Positions 1 through 11,689 of a DNA stretch of 64,000 nt are shown one piece after another. Made by a program: the position numbers and the translations under genes. The notes under the pieces are model-generated. The model did not search any database and was not told the DNA's origin. It worked only from the letters and a program-made list of their open reading frames with translations. The stretch comes from Saccopteryx bilineata (Eukaryota > Chordata > Mammalia > Chiroptera > Emballonuridae). Every line of letters starts with the position of its first letter. The first letter of the stretch is position 1. The DNA is taken from positions 187,211,140 to 187,275,139 of the forward strand of contig NC_089493.1 in NCBI RefSeq assembly GCF_036850765.1, read 5' to 3'.

Positions 1-260
1 GTGCCACCTCTCCAGAAGTAATAATAAGCTCATTTCCAAAGCCCAAACGCGCATTCCCCCCTTTCGGGTCACTTTAATCAAGGCATTATTGCAGATGATG
101 CGTGTCTACTAAAATGAGATTTCGTGACCTGCTGAAATGAACATGGTCTGGGCTTGCATTTGGGGTATTTGACTTGGTGACCTTTCTGTTTATGAGATTT
201 AAATTAAACCGGGATACGTTATTAGAGGGAAAATTTGACAATTTTACCAATAATTAAAAA
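1..260. promoter_or_regulatory. Candidate conserved non-coding element (edge of window)
   Basis: This stretch matches no repeat I recognise and has no plausible coding frame. It mixes AT-rich homeodomain-like words (TTTAAATTAAA near 198-208, TTTAATCAAGG near 72) with isolated CpGs (CGCGC near 50, ACCGGGA near 209), the texture often seen in developmental enhancers. This is inference from composition only. It may be ordinary unique sequence, and it is cut by the window edge. Confidence 0.25.
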
Positions 261-1580
261 AAATAGTTGCTCTCTTTTTTCCCTTTAATGGAATATGAGT
301 CTAATATAGTGGAGATAATTTAAATACTGGACTGTTCAATTCCTTAATGAGTATAAAACTCCTGAACAGGACAATTTTACATTTTAAAGATAAAGTAGAT
401 ATTTAAATGATGTAGCTGTTGTTTTGGGCTCAGGATACACATCTATCCATGTGGCAGAGGCCTTCAGTATAAACAATAAAACAATATATTTTGACGACAG
501 TGTACTGTATTTTCTTCTTTTGCCTATATTTGAGTAAGGCACTAGATAAATTAACTTGAGAGGTATATATGTTCTAGAAATGAATGAAAATGAAGGACCA
601 TTTAAATTTAGTGTCTGGGTAGTTAACAAATGAGAATTCACATAAAAGCTTTAGCTTTTTGTCTTACCCACACTTCACGGGGTTGAAAAATAGCCAACTG
701 TTAAGTCACAGTGCCATTTAATGCTTCACATTCCTTAAAAATCTTACATGCATTTTTCATATTTTTTTCATCACTTACACAGATTCTTGTATGTTTGTTT
801 ACCATAGGGTATAAGAATAGTTACTGCAAAGAATCAGCCCAGGTTGTTTGGAAATAATATTTCAAATGCCATCAATAAGAAGATTGTGAAGAATAAAAAC
901 CAAATAAACAATTAGACTAAGAGGGAAAATTTTAAAGCTATACTTCCAAAAAGGGTTCATTAAAAATTCAATGTCTAGGGTTGTCATATAGACATATAAG
1001 GTGGAAATAATTTGGGGGCACATGTACAAAAAATGTGCTTAAGATGGTTTTTCTGTACGGGCTGAACATATGGTGATCTATGAATGCAGTGGCAAATGGG
1101 ATTCACTAAATAATATGCCCATTCCTCCTTTGCTTTCCAATTTCTATGTTGAATGAAAGCCAGAAGAAATGATGGTTAAAGTTTTTCTGAGAAGAAAATA
1201 AATTCTGAGCTGTGGGTTAGAAATTGTCTTTCATTCTCTATTCTTGGTCTTTTCAGACCTCCTTTTGCTACCTGAGGGCAAAATGACATTAGTGTTAACT
1301 CGGAGTGACGTCCGACACTGAATGGTACCAGGCCAGCAGGTGAAAGGAAGTCACAGTGACCGGCTGACGGGAGTGTGGGGGTTGATGTTAGTGATTATTA
1401 TTTCAGTGCCTGTGTTTTTTTCAGAACAAACTCCTCTGATTTTGTCATTATTATAATAATTATATTGTTAATTAATTTTTTACTAATGTTGCTAAACATG
1501 AGATTTCAGGAATTACACCAGAAGCTGTGTAGTTTTGTTATTTCACTTATAATGAGACTGACTCTCTGATCTCATGTCAC
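261..1580. other. Unique AT-rich sequence, nothing identified
   Basis: I see no repeat signature, exon-like frame or RNA gene here. The only notable patch is 1280-1370, with several CpGs (GACGTCCGAC near 1308), too small to call. Short open frames at 384-641 (minus) and 1375-1569 (plus) are rich in I, L and F, as expected for AT-rich non-coding DNA. Confidence 0.6.
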
Positions 1581-1584
1581 AAAT

Positions 1585-1715
1585 CAATAAACTGAGGCTC
1601 AGGAGAGTTCAATATCTTGTCCACAGACTAACAACTAAAAAATAGTAAAGTTGGGATTCTTTAACCAAGTTTTACCTGTCTCCAAATCCTTTGACCTTTT
1701 TACTAAGTGATACTG
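1585..1715 (-). repeat. MIR SINE fragment, antisense
   Basis: The words AAACTGAGGCTCAGGAGAG and a following 'tcttgtccacag...' segment match the antisense core of MIR (…gaaactgaggcacagagaggttaagtaacttgcc…). The copy is diverged, as expected for this pre-eutherian tRNA-derived SINE. No target duplication is recognisable. Confidence 0.7.
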
Positions 1716-1848
1716 AGTTTATCCTTCAGTAAAATCAGCTTACTGTTCCAAAAATAGGCAAGTTGGTTTGTCTCTCTTCTCTCTCTCTGCCTTTTTATTG
1801 GTTGTTCTTAAATTTTAAGCACCTCAGTGTCATTGCTGCTCATTCTTA

Positions 1849-2040
1849 CAGGGGTCCCCAAACGTTTTACACAGGGGGCCAGTTCACTGTCCCTCAGACC
1901 GTTGGAGGGCTGCCACATACAGTGCTCCTCTCAATGACCACCAATGAAAGAGGTGCCCCTTCCAGAAGTGTGGCAGGGGGCTGATAAATGGCCTCAGGGG
2001 GGCGCATGTGGCCCACGGGGCCGTAGTTTGGGGACGCCTG
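1849..2040 (+). mobile_element. Non-autonomous hAT MITE, 192 bp (OposCharlie1/OC1-like)
   Basis: The ends are near-perfect terminal inverted repeats: CAGGGGTCCCCAAAC at 1849 and the complement of GTTTGGGGACGCCTG ending at 2040, with one mismatch over 15 bp. The interior (GGGGGCCAGTTCACTG, CCACCAATGAAAGAGG) and TIRs match my memory of the OC1 group of hAT transposons, which spread horizontally among tetrapods. No transposase remains. The expected 8-bp target duplication is not visible (CATTCTTA versus CTGGCTCC), so the flanks have changed or the site is rearranged. A copy of exactly the same length lies at 44382-44573. Confidence 0.8.
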
Positions 2041-2880
2041 CTGGCTCCCCTAACACCTTTTCCCCAAACCAACCCTTCTGGTAAAGTGGTCCAAGAGGTT
2101 CCTGCTTGGGCTGTGCCCTTGGGATGCCTGTTACTCCAGAGATGTGCATATGACTCAAGTTGGATCAATAGAGTTGGCATCATCAGAAAGACTTTTTTTT
2201 TTCTTTCTAGCAGGATAGCTAAGCTTAGAAACATCTTTCCTGCCTCTTAGAACTTCCTTTGTAGAACACATTCAACCAAGGGCAAATGCAGACCTGGGAA
2301 AGAGAATATGTTAGATAAGATTGAGGCCCTGGATCCCGCTGTGCCTGAAACGGAACCATAATATTTTTTTCAGTTACATTAAACAAATAAATCTTCCACA
2401 CCATGGTTTTGCATTAAAAATGCCATAGTTTTGCATAAATTTGCATTGTGTTTGAAATGCCTATGGATTTCAGACAATACTTAATGATCTAGTAAAGCTT
2501 TTATGGTCATACTGTTATATTACCTCCCTAAATGCTCACAGCAGTCCTCAGTACTTCAGAAATATCCCCTAACCCCATTGTCTTAAATTAGGCATATTGG
2601 CTTTATGTCTATCAATGCACAATCCCAATAGATTGTAACTTTTAAGACTGTACATGCCAGGACTTAACACTTTCTCAAACTCTTTTATGCTACTGAGAAT
2701 ACAGTATCCTTCCAATAAATTTGATTTAATGATATAAAGCACCAGTCTAAGCACTGTGGCAGATAGTGAAATTAATAAGGCCCAGTGCCTACTTTTGAGG
2801 CACGTAATATCGTTTTGTGGGAAGAGAGACAGGTGGTACATACAGAATGTGAGGCAAATGGCTTTAATACCGACTAGAGT
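2041..2880. other. Unique sequence, nothing identified
   Basis: No repeat or exon signature is evident. The open frames here (for example 2569-2937 minus, 122 codons) lack recognisable domains and sit in ordinary-composition DNA. Confidence 0.55.
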
Positions 2881-2884
2881 AAGA

Positions 2885-3015
2885 GCAGGGAACGAGAAGC
2901 TTAGATTTAACGAGCGCTCATTATATGCAAAGCTCACTGAGCTAAGAGCTCATCTCATGGAATCCTCAGAATCACTCTACAAGAACTTTTACACACTTTA
3001 TTACTGAAGAAACAG
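2885..3015 (-). repeat. MIR SINE fragment, antisense
   Basis: The order 'gcgctcattatatgcaaagc', 'aatcctcagaat' and 'ttattactgaagaaacagc' follows antisense MIR (…tgccaggcac…ttaatcctcacaac…tttacagatgaggaaactg…). The copy is heavily diverged. Confidence 0.6.
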
Positions 3016-4035
3016 CCTCACAAGAGGCCATTTATCTAGCCCCCCCTTTTTAACTCCAGATGGTGTGTGTTAAATAATTGCCACCTCTGGGCAGGAAATC
3101 GGGGTAAGCCTGAGCAAAATGTTTACTTAGGTTGTGGCTGAAACAGCAGGGCTGGTGGTAGGGAAGTGATTCTGCTTGGAGCCAAGGAGGAAACACCGCG
3201 AGGAGGAAGTGGTGTCCTGTGAGATCACGCCTAAGGGACAAGGCAGAGCCAAAAGGAGAAGGTTGTGGGTTCAGGGTCCAGCAGGGCGATACGTGAGAAA
3301 GTGTCAGCACCAACAAGTCCGACCTAAGGTTGCCAACGAGTTGCAGGTGTTGTGCTAAGGTGATGTTCTGACTGTGGGACTCGGGGATAATCTTGGAGGC
3401 TTAAAATAATCTTGAAAGGATTGGATACCCAAGTACATGGCTAATAAGGGGAAGGCAGGGGATCGGGCACAGTCTGACTCCAAAGTCCTCATTCTATGCC
3501 ACTTAGCCAAGGTGTCTTAAGTGCCAGAAGCGAAGTTCCAGGTGCCAGGGGAGCTCAAAGGAGACTGAGATAAATATAGAGATTTAGCAGGAGGCGGCTT
3601 TAGAGACGATTATCAAGGGATGCCTCTGACTTTAACAAAAAGGGATACAGAGGATGAGGACCGTTCGAGGCAGAGAGAAATAGCAAGAACTTAAGTATGA
3701 GGCATGCCACATGAGGGAAAGATGTGAGAGTTAGTTCAAGGTAATGTTCCAGGGAGAAAAAAATGGGGTCTGTCTTCAAAAAGCCTGGAATCTTGTCGGT
3801 TACCCTGCTCCAAAAAAACCCCAATCATATTTATAGCTTTAAATCAACGGTCTTTACCAAAAAAAAAAAAAAAAAAAAAAGGTTATTTAGCTTCTGATTT
3901 GAAGCTGCTTTTGAGAATTGTTTTTTGTTGTTGTGGTGGTGGTTTTGTTTGTTTTTTATAAATCCACCATATTAGAGATAGCAGTGTAGAAAAATATGAA
4001 TTAAAAACTTGAATTAAGACTCAGGATTTGAGGTC
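3016..4035. other. Unique sequence with an A-tract; weak L2-like stretch
   Basis: Positions 3540-3830 have the purine-rich GAGG/AGAG texture of antisense LINE-2, but I cannot fix an alignment. A run of about 20 A lies at 3860-3880 and a GT-rich patch at 3920-3955. The minus-strand frame at 3600-3824 shows no domain. Confidence 0.4.
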
Positions 4036-4165
4036 CAAGCATGTGAGCTAAATTGCAGTCTAGACCTGTGAGCATAGGGAACCCATTTACATCTGTCTCA
4101 TTTCCTTTATCTCTACCTTATAATTGTGAAAATCAGATATGAGAAGGCATGCTCGATGTTTACCA
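4036..4165 (+). repeat. Possible MIR fragment
   Basis: The stretch 'tgtctcatttcctttatctctacc' followed by 'aattgtgaaaatcagatatgag' resembles the MIR core (cagtttcctcatctgtaaaatg…). The match is weak and could be chance. Confidence 0.35.
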
Positions 4166-5125
4166 AAGCCTCAGGTGACAAGAGCCTTATAATCATAAGG
4201 AATTATCATTATGATTACTAACCCTAAACCAAGGATGATTTAGACAAATCAAGTGTTCTTCCTGCTTCTCATTAGAAAGACATATTTCAAGAACTGAAAG
4301 GGTAGTGCTCTATTCTGCATATTAAAAAAAAAATCTTCAAAATCTGGAATTAAAATAGAGATAGTATCCTATGCTATCAGTCAAAAAAAAATCTAGTTGA
4401 TTTATGCACATTACAGTTTTCTTTGGGTTTCACAAGTAGATAACATTGGTCTACATGTTTCCAGCCTAGGGTATGTATGGAGCTTCCTTGCCACCCACCT
4501 GCTGGGCTGAAAAACCAGTGCCAATTTTTATTTTATTTCTAGGTATTTGTTGTTATTTATAACAATCTCACTTTCAGGTTTTAGTTTCTATATCAATTAC
4601 CTTTATGTAAGGTCAAAAGTGCCTCCCGAGTATCAGTAACCTACTGATTCCTTGCCCATGATATACACCGTAGGTTTTCTGTAACTCATGCTGAAAAAGC
4701 AGCTCCTCCCTGAGATATTCTGGCCTTGGGATAGGTGGAGAAGAACTCTGGAAAAACATGTAAGGTCTTTCAAAGTTTCTTCTATCAAGTAGGGATATGC
4801 TACTTCAGGTCATAGCTCTTTGACCAGAGACAGCGTCATGGCCAAGCTTAATGGCAATGGCCTATAGATATATAAGCCTCGCATGAAGTTAGTGAATGAC
4901 AGAGTCAAAATGCTAATTTTACCAACAAGACCTGGGTACTAGTACTTGCTTTTATAGACAGAGTCCCCAGAAGGCCTCCATTCCTTGCCCTTTATGAATA
5001 ATCCCAAGACTGTAAATGTATTTGACTCCTCTGATTACATTTTATTATATAACACGGTTGATTTTTAAGAAAGAAAAGTTATCTAAGGGGACCGGACCAG
5101 ATCACATCAACCCTTTAAATCTCAG
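4166..5125. other. Unique sequence, nothing identified
   Basis: AT-rich DNA with no repeat family, RNA gene or exon that I can support. Confidence 0.55.
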
Positions 5126-5130
5126 TCTGG

Positions 5131-5280
5131 AGAAACAAAAAAATGCTACATAGAACCAACATGGAGAACAACATGTACAAGTACTCAAGGAAAGATGAAC
5201 AAATGAGTAGAGGAATATGTATATGAAGTGGAGATCTGAATAGGAAAAGTAGCGGAGGTGATCAGAGAAGGCATGATGGG
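5131..5280. repeat. Local duplicate block, copy A
   Basis: This block is about 84% identical by eye to 7321-7470, in the same orientation and 2.2 kb away. Shared words include ATGCTACATAGAACCAAC (ATGCTATATAGAACCAAC in the other copy), CAAGGAAAGATGAACAAATG and AGCGGAGGTGATCAGA. The flanks differ. Its purine-rich texture overlaps that of antisense LINE-2, so two L2 copies are an alternative, but the long shared unusual words favour a local duplication. Confidence 0.7.
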
Positions 5281-5409
5281 TCTGGAGATTGGGAAGAAAG
5301 TGAGGTTGGGAAGCACCAGGTGGATGGGATGGGGCGGGTGCTCAGGTGCTGACTTGACGGTGGAGGGGGCCACATGGAAAGAAAGGTAGGTGGTCTCAAG
5401 GCGCTGTGA

Positions 5410-5725
5410 GAGCCACTGGATGACAGCCAGCAGGGAAACGGGGACCTCAGGTCTGCAACTACGTGGAAATGGACCTTAGTTCTAACACCGGAAATAACTG
5501 AGTTTGGTCAAGTGCACCTCAAAGAGGATTTCTTCCCAGTTCCTGCGGAAAGGAATGCAGCTCCACTGACATCTTGAGTTTAGCCCTGTTAGACTCTGAC
5601 CCAGTCACGGGGCGCCCAGGCTGCAGGACTCCAGACTGCGAGATAATAAATGGGTCGGTCTTAGCCGCTACATTTATGGTAATTGATTACACAACAATAG
5701 AAGACCGAGGCGATGTTAGTCCGCT
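5410..5725 (+). repeat. 3' part of an old MaLR (MLT1-like) LTR
   Basis: The order 'ctgacatcttgagtttagccc', 'tccagactgcgagataataaat' and 'cttagccgctacatttatggtaattgattacac' matches the 3' end of MLT1-type LTRs (…cagaactgtgagataataaat…taagccacctagtttgtggtaatttgttac…). The AATAAA polyadenylation signal is kept near 5643. No internal viral sequence adjoins it, so it is a fossil LTR fragment. A more exact subfamily cannot be read by eye. Confidence 0.7.
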
Positions 5726-5729
5726 AACT

Positions 5730-6149
5730 AGCTCTAGGACTGTCAGCCAATGGCATGGCCTCTCCAAGCCTTAACTTTCTCATATGTATAAATAAAATCT
5801 CTACTCCATATATTCCATATTGTTATTACATTCCAATAGCTCTACTATGCAAAATTAATTGTAAACGAAGTGCTACAAACCTGTAAGGGACTGACATTCT
5901 ATAACAAATAAAATAATTGATCCATTTCAATTCACAAAGCAATATTGTAAAGGAAATAATTCATTTCACTAAAACACCTCACCAAATTCAGACAAAACAG
6001 TCACGAGAGAATAAATAATCATAGGAAACCAGGGTTTGATTTTAATTCCACCACTGGTAAAGCTGCAGGAAGTGGCTTAATATACTTTATCATGTTGAGC
6101 CTCCATTTCTTTAAGTATAAAACACATTTAATGTCCAAAAAGGCTTTGT
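5730..6149. other. Unique AT-rich sequence, nothing identified
   Basis: No repeat or coding signature supports a call here. Confidence 0.5.
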
Positions 6150-6560
6150 TGTTGAAGATCAGCGGTAATACATACACACTGCTCTCGATGAGGGCGCAAA
6201 CAATGCAACTACTATTAATTCATATCATTTATAATAAAATAATTATCATTTTCTCTACAGTGCTCAAAATATCTAACAGCATCACTCTGTGCCCATTTTC
6301 CTTTGGCCCTGTTCTGGATCAGGCAAATTATCTTTTGAGGTACAAGTTCAAACTGGAATCTAGAAGACTGCGGTACCCACATGACGCCATGTCGGCAGCA
6401 GGCTTAATCAGGCTGGGAACATTCCCCGCTCATATTCTCAGCTTTCAATTACAGATTTTACATTAAAGTTCAGTGAGCATCACGGATAAGCTCTCTTGAT
6501 TAAGATCATTAAAGAATTCTTTATCTTGAGTTCAATGGCATCTTGCCTACAGATTTAATA
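6150..6560. promoter_or_regulatory. Candidate conserved non-coding block
   Basis: This non-repetitive block contains TAAT-type homeodomain words (TTAATTCATATCATTTATAA near 6218, CTTAATCAGGCTGGG near 6402, CTTGATTAAGATCATTAAAG near 6496) and scattered CpGs. A 124-codon open frame at 6092-6466 crosses it but shows no domain. I infer a possible enhancer from composition alone. Cross-species conservation has not been tested. Confidence 0.25.
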
Positions 6561-7320
6561 GATTGCTTTTTCTTTTTTTTTTTTTGGTACGCTGCCTGTT
6601 TCAGGGAGCAAATATTGTGTTGTGCATACGGACGGGCAGGATGAGGATTCAGCACAATTGCCAATCGCACAGAAGGAATCTGATGCATTCCTAGTACCAA
6701 AAGGAATCTGTAGGGTCTAACATCCAGGAATAGGAAAGATATTGAGAAAATCCTTACACCCTGCCTTCTGCACTGGGCCAGGTTGGGTGGTGATATCTAT
6801 TTCACACATAGAAGCACCAGAAATGTAGGTGTTTTTTGTTTTTTGGATTTTTTTTTTTAAGCATCTTGCGACTAGATTGTGGTCTAATTCCCCAGGGCCT
6901 GTTTCCTTCCTATTCTTCCTCAAGATTCATAATGTTCTTCTCCGGAGGAGGGCTTTCCCCCTCGCAGTCTCTGGATGGATCATAAAACACTTGATTCTCT
7001 CGCTGTGTGTTTACAAAGTGGATAATATACCAGTGAATCAAATATTTATTGAACACCTAGAGTGGACGAAGGATGTTGCCAAGGGACGGAAAAGAAGCTA
7101 AGATGTCCAGGATACTATTCTTGTCATAATGGAAACGACAATTTGGTTGAGCCAAGAAAAAGTCTCATGAAATTATAATTAACATGACAAGGAAATGTGT
7201 AAAAGTCTCTTAAAAGTGTCTTCCTCCGACCACTGGCAGCAAAATAATAAACTGAGGTTTCTTTTATAAACAGTACATTTTGAGAAATAGGCCAATACCC
7301 AATAAACACCCCGTAGGTGA

Positions 7321-7470
7321 TAGAAACAAAAAATGCTATATAGAACCAACACGCGGGAGAATGATATGTACAAGTCTTCAAGGAAAGATGAACAAATGAG
7401 CAGATGAATATATGAAGTGAAGATTTGAATAGGAAAATTAGCGGAGGTGATCAGACAAGGTTGTGATGGA
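7321..7470. repeat. Local duplicate block, copy B
   Basis: Partner of 5131-5280, in the same orientation. It differs by small indels (4 bp near 7410) and substitutions, which suggests an old event. See copy A for the shared words and the alternative explanation. Confidence 0.7.
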
Positions 7471-7474
7471 AATA

Positions 7475-9210
7475 TGAATAAGTAATTAGCTAGCAGGGAG
7501 AATGGCATAGAAATAGTGTGTCATTAATAATAATGTTATTATACATGGGCAATTTTTACTTCTTTTTGTTGCCAAAATTATGGTCAAAATGGAGAGCCTC
7601 AAAGCATGGAACTTTTTTTTTTTAAAGCATTCATAGTTGTAATCTTTCTTTCTCTGAGGATGCATTAAAAGAAAATAGCGAAACCTTAATGATATCATGC
7701 AGTTGCATTAAAATATGTTTTAAAAAACAAATGAAAAGAGACGGGATGTATCGCATGGTGTTCCAGGTTAACCATGTAGCTATTTCCTTGGGGTAAAAAG
7801 CAAATATATGTAATTTCCAGCACGACAGCTGCTTTAATAAAAACATATTTGGAATCCATTTTGAAGAGTAGATACTTATACAGGAATCTTCCCCCTTTTA
7901 TCCTCAGATGTTTCTTTTAAATTATAAAATTTCTCACCGCTTGTAACTGACAGAACAGCCGCTGAACACTTCCTTGAAGAACACCTTGAAATTAAGGACC
8001 TGTGAGCTTGTTTTTGTTTGATTCTTTTTTGTTTTATTTTGTACATTTCACATTTTGCAACAATAGAATGGTACATTCTGAAAAGATATATATAAGTATA
8101 TATATATACAAATATAAATATATATAAAATATATATATATGAACATCTCATATACCACATATTGAAAAAGAATACCATTTGTAAGCATACAGTATCTGAA
8201 TGTGATTTTGTAATGCAGATCTGAATGTCTGCATTCCACTCTGATTGTTAAAGTTATGCATACATGTATAAAAACTAATAAGTTCCAGGAAAAATAATAA
8301 TCTTGATTTCATCATAATCGTATAACCCAGAAGTAATTCTGGTTAATCATTATTTTATGTATCAACATTCTGTGTATATTCATTCCATTAAAGTGGTACG
8401 TTATGCATATTCTACCACTTGCTTTTCTTTCTTTCTTTTGCTAATATATATTGGACGTATTTTTAGAAACATTTTGTCTTTTAGCAAGAAAAGAGACTTG
8501 GAAAGGATACAAAGTGAGAAAACTTACTACTCTGGGTATTATGAATTACACCTAAAACAGACTGACTAGGAATCAAATGGCTAGTTTGAATTCCGCTGCC
8601 ACTGAACTCCAATCCTACTTGGCTGCATTTAGAATGACTTCAGGATTGCCCCTGGGAAATTTGTTTACAGACCAAAATAATCAGCAATCCTAAATCCTTT
8701 TGACAGTGTTATTAGTCACATTGTTATCACTTTCAGTTCAGTTATTAAGAAATATTAATAGGCTTACTGTAATAGTCATGCGATTCAAACGATGCAGTGA
8801 CATTATTGTCACAGCCCAAGCCAGCCAACGTGACATCGTCGTTTCCTAAAGTGCAAACTGTTTAAAAAGTTACAACATACCAATATTATGTTGTTCTTCT
8901 GAAATTTCCCATGCGAAACAGATGTTCCACATGTAGATACCATCTAGTTTAGTGTCATGGCATATGTCATTAAAGGTAGCTTCACTTAAAAATGTTGCTG
9001 AAGCTAAGAGCATTTTGTGTGCAAACTCACATTTATATCCTACATGATTTATAATGTTTTCATATGATTTCTAATTTAATGACTAGTGTTAGAATCACAA
9101 GCAAGATGTTGTCATCTCTCCTGAAGATTTTAAGAATCAATGTGTTGATTCATTTGCCAAACTTTTATTGAGCACTTATGATACCCCAGACCTTTTGCTA
9201 CAAGGATTAA
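7475..9210. other. Unique AT-rich sequence with an AT-dinucleotide tract
   Basis: A (TA)n-rich tract lies at about 8083-8142. Within 8790-8815 is a perfect 6-bp inverted repeat, GTGACA-TTAT-TGTCAC (8797-8812). I see no repeat family or exon otherwise. Confidence 0.5.
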
Positions 9211-9214
9211 TCTA

Positions 9215-9395
9215 ATGGTTCTTATCTTAGGCTGTATATTAAAATCACCTGGAAAACTTTTAAAAATAAAATGATTTCCAGGACACAGTACACACCAAGT
9301 ATGTTAAACTCTCTGGGGTCATAGCCCCAATGTTGACAATTTAAGTTTTCCAGGCAATTCCATTGTGTAGCCAAGCTTGAGAATTAATAGTTTCC
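9215..9395 (+). mobile_element. MER5A-like hAT fossil
   Basis: The order 'aatggttcttatcttaggctg', 'attaaaatcacctggaaaac' and 'caatttaagttttccaggca', ending in 'agcttgagaattaatag', follows MER5A (…ggttctcaaactt…gaatcacctggagggc…tttgagaaccactg), an ancient non-autonomous hAT-Charlie element. The ends are eroded and no target duplication is visible. Confidence 0.65.
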
Positions 9396-9974
9396 AGTAG
9401 AAAGGCTGAATAGAAAGGTAAAAACAGTTTAACTAGCAATTAAATAATACGTTCAAGTATAAGACATTTACACTAGGATAATTAAAAGTACAGAGTGAAA
9501 TGCATTAGTATTACAATTACAGTGTAGGATCATATTTCACTTGCTAAAATCTACAAGGTCCTTTTTGCACAGCTGCTCATATCAAGAAAAATAACTGATA
9601 AGATGCATGGATAGACATATAGATCGGTAGATAGACAATCCAATATAGATAAGCTACTTTGAGATCTGTCTGCTCCTTTGTAGATCAAAAAAGGAAGGAA
9701 TCTAGATGCAAAATCCCATGGATATAGATCTTTACTGTATGTTTCCTTATAAAGGCAGCTCATGGGCTCATATTACGAAGAACCAATACTTTTCTTCCCT
9801 TAAGTCTTCCCACTCATAAAAGCATCTGCCAAAAGCTTTTTCTTCCCCATAGATTTCTCACCCCCACTTCTCTGTCCCGTCTTCTTCCACCAGTGCATCC
9901 CTACCCACGCAGCCTTCCTGAGGCGACCCTCACCACGCAAGCTCTGGAAGTCTGGTTATTTTCTTGTCCTCACT

Positions 9975-10021
9975 ATGATTGATGATGATGATGACAATGA
10001 TGATGATGATGATGATGATGA
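9975..10021. repeat. (GAT)n microsatellite
   Basis: About 15 GAT/ATG units, interrupted once by GACAAT. Likely length-polymorphic. Confidence 0.95.
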
Positions 10022-10264
10022 AAGTTGACCTCTTTGGGATTCTGATGAGTTAAATGCTTAATTCTCTGTACAATTGATTAATGCTAAAATACTACTTTGA
10101 TGATGTTGGCTAGCTAGAGTGGTAGGAAATAGTGAGAAGGGAGGGAGGACCAAAATGGAGGGGAAAATAAACTAAGTCCAAGTTTCTCTGCTCAACACCA
10201 ATGATTGCTTTCTCAGAATGAAATCCAACCTCTCTATTGTGGCCCACAAAACTGCATGCACAGA

Positions 10265-10395
10265 TGTGGTTCTGTCCCAATGTCCTACTCTGTTCCCTGG
10301 CTGTTTCTGCTCTGGCCACCCCGGCCCCTTTTCTTGAATATGCTGAGATTGTTACTGCCACAAGGACTTTGCCTTTATTATTCCCTCTGTCTAAA
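10265..10395 (+). repeat. LINE-2 3' region, first piece
   Basis: The text 'ctgttccctggctgtttctgctctggccacc' and 'aaggactttgcctttattattccctctgtct' matches the L2 3' end (…tccagccacactggcc…gggcctttgcacttgctgttccctctgcctgg…). It resumes near 10606 after an interruption, which shows that a later element split the L2. Confidence 0.7.
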
Positions 10396-10434
10396 AACAG
10401 ATTTTCAAATGGGTGTGATTTTTTCCCATCTTGG

Positions 10435-10605
10435 CAACATTTGCTAACGTTTTCAGTTGTCACAGCTAGGAAGATGCTATTGGCCTCTAGTGGATAGAGG
10501 CCAAGATTGCTGCCGGACATTTTATAGTGCCTAGAATAGCCCCAAGCAACAAGGAATTATCTATCCCTAACTATCAGTAGTACTGAGGTTAAGAAATCCT
10601 GGTCT
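10435..10605 (+). mobile_element. Ancient hAT-type DNA transposon fragment inside L2
   Basis: The order 'tcacagctaggaagatgctattggcctctagtgg', 'gaggccaagattgctgcc', 'agcccca' and 'ctgaggttaagaaatcctgg' matches a eutherian-wide MER-type element whose 3' terminus reads '…gaggttgagaaaccctg'. I recognise the consensus but not the subfamily name. The L2 halves on both sides support a younger insertion into L2. Confidence 0.6.
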
Positions 10606-10765
10606 AGCTTAAGATCTTTCCCCAGATCTCTTCGACCTCTGTTCTCTTTTGTCCCCTGCTTAGGAAGGTATTCCTAGTTTACCTTATCTAAAGTGATAGC
10701 TCCTACCACAGTTCCTGCATTCCCTCACACTGTTTTAGTTACTCTTAAAGGCAGTTATCATTTTA
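10606..10765 (+). repeat. LINE-2 3' region, second piece
   Basis: The text 'cttccccagatctcttcgacctctgttc' and 'aaggtattcctagtttaccttatctaaagtgatagc' continues the L2 3' end (…cttcccccagatcttc…ggccttccctgaccaccctatctaaaatagc…). Confidence 0.7.
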
Positions 10766-11685
10766 GTATTGATGTTAAAATAAAGAGATGTATGAGACAA
10801 ATAAAGAATGTTCATACTAAATGTCCAGTAAATTCTAAGACAAATTATACTTTCAATAATGTTATACTGTGAGGGGAAAAAAACACATAAATACATTTTA
10901 GGATTATTGAAACAACATTATGTAGACTTTACAGGAAAAGGTAATGCTTTATGAAGTGAAGGAACTAGCCCCACTCATAGAGCTATTAACTGGTAAAGCC
11001 CGAACTCTGATGGTTCAATTTCTTATATGGTGAGTTGGGAGTTGAATGAAGAAAGGTGCATGGATGGGAGAAAGAAAAAGAAAGAGAAGGAAATGGGCAG
11101 AAAAGGATCCATTCCAAATAAAGGTGTTCTTAAACAATTTCCCACACTCTGGGGCACAGAATTTAGCTCATCTCTAAGAATCACAAATGACTACTAGTGT
11201 TGTTAAAGATGTAAAATAGCAAGCTCATTCGACACAACTACTTAAAGCAGTCAGAATAGTTTAACCATAAAATGCTCTGCTGTAAAACACAACCAGCATT
11301 TGACCATCTAGCTAGGTATCCTCTTTGGACTAATTATTTTTAACAGTCAGGTAGAAAACCATTCCAGTCTTAGGTACTGTTGTCAACATAGGAATGAAGA
11401 AAGCACATTTCTGCAGACCAGAGAAAGCCAGCCATTCAAGGAGTCTGGAATCTTTTTGCTTTTATTTGTTTATTTTTTCATGTCTTGATAATGTTATCTT
11501 CATGCGACTGTCAACTATAAAGAAAATGTCAACCAACAAAAAGTACTCAGGAAAAAATAAAGATTGCCGTCAAGGGCACACAGCTATGGCAAGCCGTGTG
11601 CAAATGCCCTGAGACGAAGAAGAAGGAAATTCTTTTTAAAGGAGAAGAACTGTGGTAACCACAGAGCTTTGTTATAACCACAGAG
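10766..11685. other. Unique sequence, nothing firm
   Basis: A weak antisense-MIR-like run ('ggaactagccccactcatagagc', near 10960) and an A/G-rich patch at 11040-11110 are the only notable items. No exon is supported. Confidence 0.45.
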
Positions 11686-11689
11686 TTCT

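Noticed and set aside
6092..6466. 124-codon plus-strand frame
   Set aside because: No recognisable domain, odd composition, and no splice or codon evidence. The underlying DNA is better considered as a possible non-coding element.
10110..10520. 136-codon minus-strand frame
   Set aside because: It lies antisense across L2 and hAT fossil sequence and shows no domain.
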